Source: Pisolithus tinctorius
Taxonomy: Eukaryota > Basidiomycota > Agaricomycetes > Boletales > Pisolithaceae
Direction: 5' to 3'
Length of the DNA stretch: 64,000 bases
NCBI GenBank assembly: GCA_024663395.1
Contig: JANFAH010000002.1
Span: forward strand, 3,410,001 to 3,474,000
The notes beneath the pieces are model-generated. The model did no database searches and had not been told where the DNA came from. It saw only the letters and a program-made list of their open reading frames with translations. Of the stretch, positions 9,684 to 20,739 are shown piece after piece (within the stretch, counting starts at the first letter, position 1; every line of letters starts with the position of its first letter). Both the position numbers and the translations under genes were made by a program.

Positions 9684-9704
9684 CTATTCTGCTGGGTCCC
9701 AAGT
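9684..9704 (+). pseudogene. 3' stub of the antisense accessory gene
   Basis: Reads S-A-G-S-Q-V-stop, the same last residues as the intact accessory gene at 35,824-35,844 (TSAGSTGSQV), and is followed by the same 3' sequence (GTGTGTAGTGTA...). It lies antisense behind the pol stop at 9,886, as expected for family B. The rest of the gene was lost at the LTR junction at 9,683. Confidence 0.7.
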
Positions 9705-9885
9705 CTGATGTTGTGTGTGTGTAGTGTAGTGTTTTTTTCCCGTATGCTTGTGAATGCCAATGCCCAGTTCCAGTTCTAAGGTATGAAAGAAAACAAATAG
9801 AAGAAAAGTAAGGAAAATCAAGATATGGTAACTATGAGACAAGTGAAACAGATCAGGAGAAAAGAAACTTGAGACCAGTTCTAGG

Positions 9886-10464
9886 TTATTTCTTGAAAGG
9901 ACCAGGTTTGTCTGGGTACTGTTCATGATATTCTTGAACAAGTTCTGAGGTGTTGTCCAGCTCTGTTGCTAGTACCCAGGTAGCTTCTTTGTCAGTTCCC
10001 TTGTAACCAGTCCACTGGACCAGGTACTGCAACCAACACTTGCTGTGCTGGTTGACCTTTGAATCAAGTATCTCTGCTACTTCAAATTCTAAGTTGCTGT
10101 CAAAATCTACTGGTGGTATGGTATTTGGGATGGCCAGTTTGAGCTGGGATACATGGAAGACTGGGTGTACAGTGCACATGGAGTCTGGTAAATGCAGGGT
10201 GAACAAGTGTGAACTGGCCTGGGCTATTATGGGGTATGGCCTGAGGTTCTTCTTGCTCAATTTCTTGGAGGGCTGGGTCAACCAGAAATACTTGGCTTTT
10301 ACATAGACATTATCACCCACTTTGAAGTCTGGGGCTGGCATGCACTTGGCATCTGCCAATCCTTGGTAGCGTTGCTGGGCAAGAGCCATTTCTTCACAAA
10401 GGTATTGGTGCAGTGAATCTAAGTCAACTGTGTAGTCATGAGCCTGGTTGGATGTGAGGTCACA
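9886..10464 (-). pseudogene. Gypsy pol (family B), integrase C-terminus and chromodomain
   Basis: Continuation of the pol at 26,768-29,713, separated from it by the KDZ transposon. Reads LTSNQAHDYTVDLDSLHQYL, FKVGDNVYVKAKYF, the GPY/F-like module KNLRPYPIIA, and the chromodomain EFEVAEILDSKV...YLVQWTGYKGTDKEATWVL, ending DKPGPFKK at 9,886. The first residues join exactly to VFPECD at 26,768 once the transposon and one target duplication are removed. Open throughout, but CpG-depleted and without the rest of the gene it is dead. Confidence 0.9.
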
Positions 10465-10740
10465 CACTTCAGTCAACCCCCTTTGGAGACCTGTTAGGTC
10501 TACATATTTCTACAGATGTATATACCTATGAGGTCTCAACAGGTCAGGTATCCCCAGCCACTGGTGGGGAAAATCTTTTCTCCAGCACCATGCTTGGGGA
10601 TTCTCCACACCTGCCATTTTATAGAGGTGGGAGAAAAGGATTTTGCCATAATTAACATACATTAGCCTGAATATGTCAGGGTGACTGGGGTCCAGATGGA
10701 CCTTTCTCCAGCTGAAATTGGGCCTCAATGGGACATTCTC
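10465..10740 (+). repeat. Left terminal inverted repeat of the KDZ transposon
   Basis: Matches 26,500-26,759 in reverse complement, including CTTTGGAGACC, GTATATAC, TTTTCTCCAGCACCATGCTT, GGCAGGTGTGGAGAATCCCC (right-hand form) and CCTGA(A)TATGTCAGGGTGA. It leads directly into the 63-bp subterminal repeats. Confidence 0.9.
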
Positions 10741-11070
10741 CATGCTAAAAAGGACCCAAATGAAGCTTTCCTCAGCTAAAATAGGGCCTCAGTAGGGGAT
10801 TCTCCATGCCAAAAAGGACCCAAATGAAGCTTTCTCCAGTTGAAATTGAACCACAATGGGACATTCTCCATGCTAAAAAGGACCCAAATGCAATTTTCTC
10901 CAGGTGAAATTGGACCTCAATGGGACATTCTCCATGCTAAAAAAGACCCAAATGTGATTTTCTCCAGGTCAAATTGGACCTCAATGGGACATTCTCCATG
11001 CTAAAAAGGACCCAAATGAAAATTTCTGCAGTTGAAATAGGACCTCAATGGGACACTCCATGCCAAGGAC
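10741..11070 (+). repeat. Left subterminal 63-bp tandem repeat, 5-6 copies
   Basis: Repeating block of GGACATTCTCCATGCTAAAA, AGGACCCAAATGAAGCTTTC and TCCAGTTGAAATTGGACCTCAAT. It is the reverse complement of the array at 25,797-26,510, so the transposon ends are mirror images. Each unit has the word ATTCTCCA, shared with the 21-bp arrays. The segment from 11,071 to 11,616 shows no clear gene and may be the 3' flank of the transposase gene. Confidence 0.9.
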
Positions 11071-11616
11071 CACACATTGTTTTGGTTGGGGTACATGGTG
11101 CATTCAGTAGGTGAATCTGGCATGAAACAAAGTCATGAATGCTGCCCTGAAGGATCTCAGAACTCCCAAGGTGGAAAGTGTTAAGTCCATGTCAATGATG
11201 TGTCACAGCACCTCAGTTGTTGTTGATTGAGTGCAACTTTCTCAGTATCAATTCCTCCCCCAGTTTGTTGGGACCATTGGTTCTGACACAATGTACTCAT
11301 GTTCACAACTGCACTGCTTTCAAGATGCTGGTGAGATGACACAACTGAATCTTCCCCCTGAATTGGTTGTGATTGTGCCAACTTCCTCCAACTGGGTGTT
11401 CCAACCATGGTATGGAGATTTACCAAGTAAGCACCTAGATGCATAATTCCAACCACTTTGCTAGGGGATCCTTCATGCCCATTTTTGGCATTTCCTGCCA
11501 ATTCTTCAGGGATGTGCTTGTAATTTTTGCACTTTTCAGTAGTTCCATTAACATATTTACATTCCTGATGTGAATGTGATCACATATTACAGACATTCAA
11601 TGTACATCTCCAAACT

Positions 11617-14600
11617 CTAGTATCTACATCTTTTTGATGGTAATTGAATTGGTGAGGATGGCAAGTAGCCATTTTCAAGACCCTCCAACCACCCTTCATC
11701 TTCTGTGAATTCCTCTTCATCTGTTTGTCTAATATCATACTCCTCTGATAGTGCCATCTCTCCAATGGCCTCCAATAGTTCATCACCTTCTGATGTCAAA
11801 TCCTCCCACTCACAGTCATAGTCTTCTGGTTGTTGCTCAGCTGCATGGTGCATGGCAGGCACTCCACATGGCTTGTAAGGGGCTGAATGAAATGCTGCTA
11901 TGTCCTCTGCTGTGGGTCCCCATGGCCTTGATGGAGGCCAAGCATGTGGTATATGTTGAACCTTGGCTTCCCATTTAGTATATGTTTCCACCAGGCTATC
12001 CTTTTGTGCTTGCACATAATACTTGTACCATTCATCTAGAAAGTGACAAACTCAGAAACCATGTGATATCAATAATAACTCTACTCACCAGCATTGTTCT
12101 GAGCAGCCTCTACACTTTGCCACTCCATAGAAAACCACTCCTGTAAAATGGTCCGCTCTCTTGACAACCTTCTTTCTTCTTCATTGCAATGATCAACCTC
12201 CAACATAAGTCTTATTCCCTTGTGCACACCCTCATCAGCAAGCCAACCAGGGGGATCAGGGTAACCCTCCTCAATTCCAACATCCTGCCAAATATCACTA
12301 TCAACATCCAGTTGAAAAATACCCTTAGATGGTATGGGAGGAGGAGCAATAGCACCAGGAGGTGCTTTCTGCAGCTGAATCATACCCTGCAATTCACCAC
12401 AGAGATTATTATATGCTGTGACTAGCTTCAGTACAGTGGGTTCTCATTGTTTGATGGATGACTCTACATGTGATTGTAAATGATTTTCTATGGCTTGTTA
12501 TTGGCAATAGAAACCACAAACAAAACACCACTCACCATTGACAGAGCTCCTGTATGATTGTTCCAACCTCTCCAACTCAAACTTGCATTGACGAAGCTGC
12601 TCTTTAATTCAAATCTTTAAGGCTTGTGTATTTGTTTGGGTCTGTAGCCACTTATTGTTCCTCAACAGGTGTAGGTCCACATGTGCAGAAACTCCCAATG
12701 CTTTCTTTTTTTGGCTAAGAGCCTGAGTTGCCTTTGACAGGGATGCTTTTGCTGCAGCATGCTGGAGATTGTAGTCAATGAGGTCATTGACATGATCATT
12801 GACAAGATCCTTCTCCAATTGATCCACATGGCACTGGTAATCTTCAACAGTCTTTTCCAGTGCAAGTGTATGTGCCAACTGTTCAGCACCCTTGTTCTTT
12901 GACTACCCTAGATATCTGATGAGAATATGATTGCAAGCACAAGGAAAAGACTAACTGGGTAAGGGTTGAGTTTGTGAATGTACCTGTGCAGCCCACTGCT
13001 CTCTCAGTATTTGCATGTCAACATGCAATGCGTGGGAGGGCTGCCAAAGCCAACATTTTCTTGTTTTTGCAGAGGGTCCATTTCTTGTTCAACCACTGGC
13101 CAAGAGCAGCAAAAGACTTCTTATCCAGGTTGTGAATCTGATTGTCAAGAACAAATAGTCTTTGATGATGCTGAGGAGGAAGTTAGCACCTGAACTTTGC
13201 AGTATATTACAGAAGCAGAAGATCAATGCTTACACCAGAAACTCAGAGGGTGGGAATGAGTATCTTCAAAGAGCTCCACAGCTGCTCACACCCTTCACTA
13301 TCTGACAAACAAAAGTCCACACATTTATGTGGGTGGTATACCAACTGGCAAGGCCACTGATGACCATAAGCATGGAAAACTGAGATACCAAACTTCAACC
13401 TAGATAATATTCCATCATCCAGGAGCTTCCACTTGTGGCAACTACATTCCAGTTGACAGCCAATGTCATACAAGAGACCAACAGTCATGGTGGCAGGGAG
13501 ATGCTCAAACAAATGTTTCACTAGCACTAGAGCATAGTGCTGCCTTTCCCCTGCTGATGTCATATTGACCAACCAGAGAACACAATCATGATGACAGAGC
13601 AAAGCCATAAGCCCTGTGTCTGCAAAGAAAGAGGTACTTGCTTTCTGCCTCTTCTCATCTGCTGCCTAGAAAGACTCCCCACATCCATCCAACACAGAAG
13701 TAGGAACTTTCATCCCATCCTCCAGACTGTCCTCCTTTGATTGATTTTGAGTCAGGGAATATTGACTGGATGGGAGGGACTGCTGTTGCCCAATGAAAAG
13801 TTCCATAGCCTTCACATCTGACTCAGGGATGAAGACAGTACTAGTAGGGTTAGGAGGGTCATTGGCAGCAGAGTTATGGGGATTATGGGTTTGCTTTTGA
13901 GTGAAACATGCATCCAAGCAGACAATGCACCCCAAACTATTGGAGGTCAGCAATCAAGTCACTAGTAGTGTGCCTGTGAACTCACTCATCCTGAGCAGCA
14001 CCAGTTCTCTGCAAATCACCTCCAAAACAAAGAGGGCAACAAGTACACAAGTAGTCACTTGCTTGAGAACTACCTTGTTTTTCAGAAGCTGAGGGAAAGG
14101 AGTGTACCAGGGCAGCAATATGTTCATCAGAGTATATTCTCAACACTGTATACCAATGATAAGCATTGGTAAATCGTCTTCAAAGAGTGTCCTGGTGGTT
14201 TTTGGTCAGTACACTTGTCATGGAGACACTCAAATGCATGCATGTGTGCCATAAGATATACAACTGCAGCAAGAACAGTACTCTACAGTAATGTACATGC
14301 AGGGACATGTCATACAGTAACATAGGGGTACAGAGTGGGTGAAATGTACATAGGATGAAGAGGATTAATATCATGAAGCAGAACATACCTTTGACTGCAT
14401 CTTGTACCCTTGGGCATCCAAAAAATTGGTGTGGCAACTTGAGGCTCTACCACAATGCACAGGCTTTGTGAAACCTCAAGGTACCACAGGTATGGCTTGA
14501 CGAGGACTGGGATAATTTCCAACCACCACCACCATTGCTTTTGTCGCTTCTGCAAACTGCTTGGGGGCAAAGTACTCTGGATGACTGAAACCTCAGGCAT

Positions 14601-14643
14601 GACATCAAAGATACCAAGTTCACACATAGGATGTTGTTGTTGA
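11617..14643 (-). pseudogene. KDZ-family transposase (decayed, intron-containing)
   Basis: Minus-strand gene reconstructed from exons. N-terminal part near 14,560-14,400: WWWWLEIIPVLVKPYL. First catalytic Asp region: LGCIVCLDACFTQKQ near 13,910. Second: VGLLYDIGCQLECSCHKW near 13,460, followed by FHAYGHQWPCQLVYHPHK. Catalytic Glu: SDSEGCEQLWSSLK near 13,280. The later half is charged and partly coiled coil (LEKTVEDYQCHVDQLEKDL). Two introns with GTGAGT...TAG borders are clear at 12,488-12,535 and 12,036-12,088, and splicing restores the frame (NNA/DEWYKYY). The acidic C-terminus ends LPSKRCRY at 11,617. Stops, for example TAG at about 13,675 and TGA near 12,440, and frameshifts at 12,900-13,240 show it is inactive. 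The transposase would cut and join the element ends. Confidence 0.85.
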
Positions 14644-15852
14644 GGTCATTGTGGTATGGCATCTGCATGCTGGGCAAGTCTTTGGTGGCCAGGAAGGACA
14701 AAGACAGGAGGGGGGGCAGGAAGGTAGAGCAATTTTGTACCAGGAGGGTGGTGGCGACAGGCTAGGGGAGGGGGGACAAACAAGGCCTGTGCAAGGCCCT
14801 AGTCAAGGATGAGTATCCATGATGTCATAAGTTAACATCAAACATACCAAAGGGCCAGCCACAGTGGACATGTTCAAGACAACATTCTGCGACTGACTAG
14901 TTGATGTGGATGATGTGGAGGGACCCTATAGGGGAGATAAGCAATATGAACACCATGTAAATGAGGCTGGACACACCAAAGGATCAGGCATATGAGGTAA
15001 TTGCTGTTTATTTGATGACAAAGTGAAAAGGTCCAGAACTGTTTCAGAATCCTGTAGGGAAAGATAGGTACAAAGAACTATTCAATGAAGAGAAAAACTA
15101 ACATAATCAGAACTATCTAATGTAACATGGGCAGGCTGCCCTTGGTGCATGGAAGCAGAAACTTCATGACACTTCCACAGCTTTGGACAATGGACTGCCA
15201 TGAAACCTGTGACACAAAGTCAATGGGATATACCCTGGACTCAAAGTCAACAGGTAAGGAACTGTGACACAAAGTCAACAGATGGTCAGTACAATGTGAG
15301 TTGGCGAGATAACAAACTGGTGGGATTGAACAACTGAAGCTAGAAAACAGATGAGAATTAGCAGTGGTGGCAGGATGAAGATGGTACACACCAAGGTCAC
15401 TATATGTAGAGCACAATGCACGAAGATGATGGAGAGCTAGAGGCCATAAAGAAAAGCATGAGGCAGTCACAGTGACAGTGGTGAAAAGTTGCTACATATC
15501 TGAGTCACTGGATATCAAGCACAGCACAACAACAGATGACAGGAGCTAGAGGTGAAAAAAGACATAAGACAGCACACAGCAAAGAGTTATACTCCTTACC
15601 TATATGCATGAGCCATGATTGATATGGTAGTGACAAAAATCAGCGACTATGACCAGATGTCAGATACAGTACACAATGAAAGGGATGCTACTGGCCAAAG
15701 TTGTGACAGTTGAGAGAGTAAGTTGCTATCAAGAAGAGAAGAGATTAGATGCCCAAGATGCCAAGGATAAGATAAGGTTCAGTCAAGCATGACAACATGG
15801 CATGCAGTATGTTGTGACCCAGACCAACAAATCAGAATATGTAGTATGACTT
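14644..15852. other. KDZ internal spacer, no gene recognised
   Basis: Holds a G-rich patch at 14,709-14,775 and repeated GACACAAAGTCAAC words at 15,208, 15,248 and 15,268, which recur near 18,213. No ORF here looks coding in composition. It probably includes the 5' region of the transposase gene and the 3' region of the gene at 15,853. Confidence 0.5.
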
Positions 15853-16840
15853 ATTTAAATACATGTAAAAAAGTGGGGGAGGGAGGGTTGTTATCCAAGA
15901 AAATCAAATGCAGTCTGCACATAAAACTCTGCTGCACAAATGAATACCTCATATGCTCTGGCATTTCCCTCACCATCCAGCTCAGCAGGAGATTGCAGAC
16001 AAGAAGGTGCTCCAGGCCATGTCGAAAGCAACTTGCGAAAACTGTTGAGGTAGGGCAATGCAACTTGCATGTCAGAGGAGCACATACCCATCTGGCTGGA
16101 GTCCTGCAGCAGAGGCTCCAACCACATCACTAGACCAGACTCTCCAGGGAAGATACTGTAAAGGAGCATCTGGTGAGTCAGCTGAGCTTCATCTGATGAG
16201 GTCCAAAGAGAAGTGGCCAGGACATGATCAAGCACATAAAGTTCAAAACAGAAATTGAGTTCATACAGTTCCTACAAGAGGGAATGCATGAACTGGAGAG
16301 GGGGATCTGAAAGTGTTGAGACCCAAACCTGTATTAACATATGAATGAGTTGAGAGGTAGATTCGAAGATAACAATATACTTGCCTGCATTCCCTGCCAC
16401 ACAATTTCTTCTGGCACTCCTGCCAACCCTTGAGCTGATTGAATGATCCTGTCACCCAAGATGTCCTGAACTGCTGATTTGGTTGTTGATGAGAAGGATG
16501 AAGAGAGATGCTGGACATTAACAGTATTGAGGAAATCCCTCCACATCTGAGGGGAAGGGAACTTGGGGGGATGGTGAACATTGACTTCACTGATCCAGAG
16601 TGCACGGGCAGACAGCCAATTGATGAGATATGTTTTCTTTTGCTCCGGAGTTGTGGTGTTGACAAAAAGCATTGGCTTTGGAAATCAATAGCCTGGGTCA
16701 ATGAAGCCAGACTTGACTCTCTGCAAATCTTTGGAAGCTCTCTTCCAAGCTGACTCAAAAAGGCTGTGTGCCCATGGAATTTCAGGGTGGTCAGGCTCAT
16801 CCCATCTTCCCTGTCCACCTGTTGATCATTGGGGGGGTGA
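15853..16840 (-). pseudogene. KDZ companion gene 1, uncharacterised repeat-associated protein
   Basis: Minus-strand exons read DEPDHPEIPWAHSLFESAW, TTTPEQKKTYLINWLSAR, PKFPSPQMWRDFLNTVN and GVPEEIVWQGM. After an intron ending in CTTGTAG near 16,272 they continue ELYELNFCFELYVLDHVLA, then FPGESGLVMWLEPLLQ, VALPYLNSFRKLLSTWPGAP and FICAAEFYVQTAFDFLG. I recognise this as the type of protein found repeatedly in Agaricomycete genomes without a known function; no catalytic motif is visible. At least two stops (near 16,690 and 15,890), both explainable by C-to-T change, make it a pseudogene. It is transcribed in the same direction as the transposase. Confidence 0.6.
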
Positions 16841-18100
16841 TGCTACCACTTGGTTAGCAATGAGACAAGCAAAATACAAATGGTCACACACCTCTAGAAG
16901 GGCTGCCCTGACAACTTGTCTTGCAGTTCTGGTCTGCTTCATGGTGGACTGCCTGCCAGTACTTGAGGATGTATTTGACAAGGATGGATATGTGGCAGTG
17001 GGTAGGGCAGGTGTAGACTCTGGCTCTTCTGCAAAGGAGCCTTCATAGCTACAGCGAGTATGGAAGTGGTGGAGGGAATTGCCTGGGCCACAATGGAGAA
17101 TTCAAAATGGCTTAGCTACCCCATTTTCTGTATACATGGCCTTAACAATATAGTTGGCATATGTGAGCTGCACTGGTTGGACAATGTTCATGGTTGGAGG
17201 GATGAATGCTTCCCTGTGATACAACCAAATGGTACCCCTACAAAATATAGTGACTCACATACTCAGGTATCTTTTGTGAAGCACCCCATCCAGATTGGAT
17301 TGATGTGCATGGGACACGAGGGCAGGTTTAGGAGAAGTGGATGAAGAATTTTGATGAAGTCAAGGATGGCATGAATGTCGAGTAATGTATGTTGCAGCTG
17401 GCCAACAAAAATGATGAGATCACAATATAGGAGGGGGTGGTGCCACAAGCACATCACCTGGTGCTGAGCCAAGCAGACCCGGATGTACATGACTTCCTGT
17501 CCGATGGGTCAGTCTTGGAGCTTGTGATAGCGGCTTCACAAGGCTTGAAGTACATCCTCAAAATCCTTGACTTTCCCCTCCTGAAGGGTGCCTACTGTGA
17601 ACCTGGAGCTGGTTGGAATAATGAAGTTGCTGGGAGTAAGAGTGTCCCACACAATACTGAGAGTGGGGAGTGTATCCTTTCAGGGAACACACATTGAATA
17701 TTTGTATTCCTTCTTGTATGTTTGAGGCCATTGAAAGCAGTCAACCAGCCCAAACCGACCATCAGCTCAGCATTGAAGGTCCTGGTCATCAAAAATGTGT
17801 GGGTCAGGGACATAATCTGCATTTGGCGATGTTATTACCCAGCCATCCTTGCATGCCACTGCCTGTGCATTGAGCAAGGTAATTGTAGCTGTGAATAAGT
17901 TATCTGTCGCCATCCACCAAACAAAACAAAAAGAAAATGCAACATACTGTCATTGGACTGGGTGTAGGGTTTAAACCGGGAGAGGGCGGTGGCCATGGAG
18001 CAATTGAAGAAGCCTTCATGGTCGAGAGATACAAGAATAGTTAGTGAATGATAGGATTAGTATGAGGACTAAGGAATGGGATCTTTCTGTGAACTAACCT
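16841..18100 (-). other. Probable 5' part of companion gene 1, badly decayed
   Basis: Short open pieces on the minus strand (for example 17,822-17,592 with LMVGLGWLTAFNGLKHTRRN and a Pro/Leu-rich end) suggest upstream exons of the gene at 15,853-16,840. I cannot join them into one frame. No other element or RNA gene is visible. Confidence 0.35.
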
Positions 18101-18142
18101 TGGGCTAAGGACAGGCAGAAGGGGCAGTGGCTGAAGAAAGGG

Positions 18143-18860
18143 ATCTAGTACACTCCTTGAGGTCTTCAACCCCACTGGCATGCGATACAAGGTGGTGCCA
18201 GGGCAACCTCAGTGACACAAAGTCAACTCCAGATCTATGAGTGGCACAAAGCCAACTCAAAATCCAGTTGTAGAGCAGAGGGGGCAGGGAATGCATGAGG
18301 AGGAGGCTGGGAGTTGGAGTGAGAGGTTGACAAGGCTAGGGGAGTGATGTCAGTAGGACTCTGATGGTGACACTAGTGAGTATGATTGTGTACTTACAAG
18401 TGTGAGTTTGAGTTTATTTGGTTGTCACTTTTGATTTATTAGAGTCATGTGATTGACTTGGAGAATTCCCAGGGTGAAAATACCTAAGTCATCCCACACT
18501 TCCCCATGGCCTCTGCATGGTTCCCTCATGATTTACCCACTCTCAGCATCATCTCCACCTCAAGAACAAGACTCTCAGCTGCCCTTGCCACCTGCCTTGG
18601 TTTGTTATAAAGTGTCATGATATCATTGCTTATGACATTTCCCATAGTAGATCAAGATTCAACCCTCCTATGGACCATTATCGAGCTGGCTTTGCACTGC
18701 TCACAGATCTGGAGTTGACTTTGTGTTGCTTCAGGTCACACTCTGTTGACTTTGCATCACTGAGGTCACCCTGGCACCACCTCATATTGCATGCCAGTGG
18801 GGTTGAAGACCTTGAGGAGTGTACTCCATTGGATCTCGTTCCAGCTATCCCTCCCTACTC
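18143..18860. repeat. Imperfect inverted repeat near the centre of the KDZ element
   Basis: 18,143-18,290 and about 18,690-18,860 are reverse complements with scattered differences. Both arms read PWHHL..HASGVEDL.ECT in their outward sense, on the minus and plus strands respectively. The spacer of about 400 bp has no ORF. The repeat sits between the minus-strand genes on the left and the plus-strand gene on the right, so it may be a duplicated 5' region serving divergent transcription. Confidence 0.6.
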
Positions 18861-20667
18861 GTTCTGTCTAATCACCACTCACTTCATTCTCCTTGGGCCC
18901 TCATCACCATGAATAGATAAGTATTCTCACTTATATCCTTCTGAATTGTGTGCTGATAAGTTATCCAGATGAGTCTGTTATATGTTTATTTGCACTTGTT
19001 CCATTTTATCCTTGCCATGTTATATCAGGGATTTAGGTATGTGTTCATAACTCCCTCACCAGCCTTTTAGTCACTTATGCTGGAAATGCTTTGTTTCCAC
19101 AGCTCGACTTGTTCTCATCATCTCGCAGTATCCAATGACACTCATACTTGCTGAATCAAACACTTTCTGCTGGCAATGCCAATCAACCAATGCAGCAGTT
19201 CATTACAGATTACAGAAGCCCCTAGATCAAGACTTGCTGGTCCTCCTCACTCTCATATCAGAACCTAATGTATGTATTTGTATTAATTTCCTCCCAACTC
19301 CAACTTTTTACTCACTCTACATCATGAATCACTTGCTGTCCTCCCATTGAGTTTACTTTGGTATTTACATCAATACCTTCTACCACTTTTTAGTCACTCA
19401 TACTAGACAACTCCCCTTGATCAAGAGTCGCTAGCCCTCATCCCACCATGTTTACTTTTTGCCACTCACTGATTTGAATAAACCTCCCCAGCATCATGTT
19501 GTATTGTGGGTATCTTTCCTCCTTGCCCATTCTTCACACCTACATAGTATGGCCATTATTGGACATACATATCGGATTGGCATGCACTGTTAGACTTTAT
19601 TCTGCTGACCTTATGTCAGTTTCGTGATAGCTTCCCTGACCCACAAGGCCTGAATGATCTGAGCATAGGAGGAACTGGAGGGGATGTGCTTATCCCCTTT
19701 GCTCTCCCTCCATTTCTCATTCCATCGACCCTGTGTTGGTTCCATGATAGCTTCCCTGATCTAAAATGCTGGAATGATCCAAGCCAGCAGGAAGTGAAGG
19801 GTGCACTCATCTCCTCTCCCTCCCTCCATTTCCTACCACAACAGTGCCCACTGCTATATTTTATTCCATTGACTCTATGTTGGGTTCATGATATCTCCCT
19901 TGACCTGCAAGGCTGGAACATACTAGTTAAGTGGAAGTGCACCTGTCTCCTCTCATCCATCCATTTTGTGTTATGACCATGTGCCCACTGTCACATTTTT
20001 TATTCTGGCCCACTGTTTTGGTAGCTAGGAAGAAGTGAGGGTGCTAGTGCAAATCAGGTCTGTGAATCTTGTCACTTGACAACATAAATTGCCCACTCAC
20101 TTGGGTTTCATCCTCAAAGCTTCCCACTTTCCTTTCACCACAGTCACTCCTTTGTTTCCATCTTTTCCATTGGGTGATACCTTGCTTGAATTTGTTTCTG
20201 CAAGGTTGTTGGGTAACTGTGTGTCCCCAGATATTCACTGCTTGACTACATGTCTGCTGTGAGATCCTTGGCATGCCTCCAAAAAAATCATGTGCCAATG
20301 TCCCCATGAAAATTGGTCCTCCTGTTGGTGTTAGAAAGTTGAAGAGAATCAAGGTGACCTCCTCACCAACCAAGGTACAACCCAGGCAGCATGTAAAGTC
20401 CTGCCATCAAATCATTAAATGTTAGTATTAGATTGTTGCCTTTGCTTTTATGCCAGTGCTGATGCAGTTTCTCATAGCATCAAGTGGAAATCACAATAAC
20501 ACTCCTGTTGTCAGTGCATCCCCTTCAATTCCCTTGGCCGCATTTCCTATACTGATATGACCACAGCCCAAAACCAAACCACTCCCAGATGATGAGGGTG
20601 AAGATAGTCGCATTGTATGTATTTTTTTAATTTTGATTTTGATTGGCTTGTGGACCCTTCTTCCAGG
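18861..20667. other. Non-coding KDZ interior with a degenerate 120-140 bp tandem repeat
   Basis: Between 19,600 and 19,985 a unit recurs three times, each with GACCCTGTGTTGG..CATGATAGCTTCCCTGA-like text followed by a CTCTCCCTCC-rich part (starts near 19,608, 19,728 and 19,869). The rest is AT/CT-rich with no convincing ORF; it includes the promoter side of the gene at 20,740. Confidence 0.5.
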
Positions 20668-20739
20668 ATGGCGACAGCCAAGCAGCCAGGTGTGCATCCA
20701 TCAAGCCACATCTATGGCATCCCTCACAAGCCTCACAAG

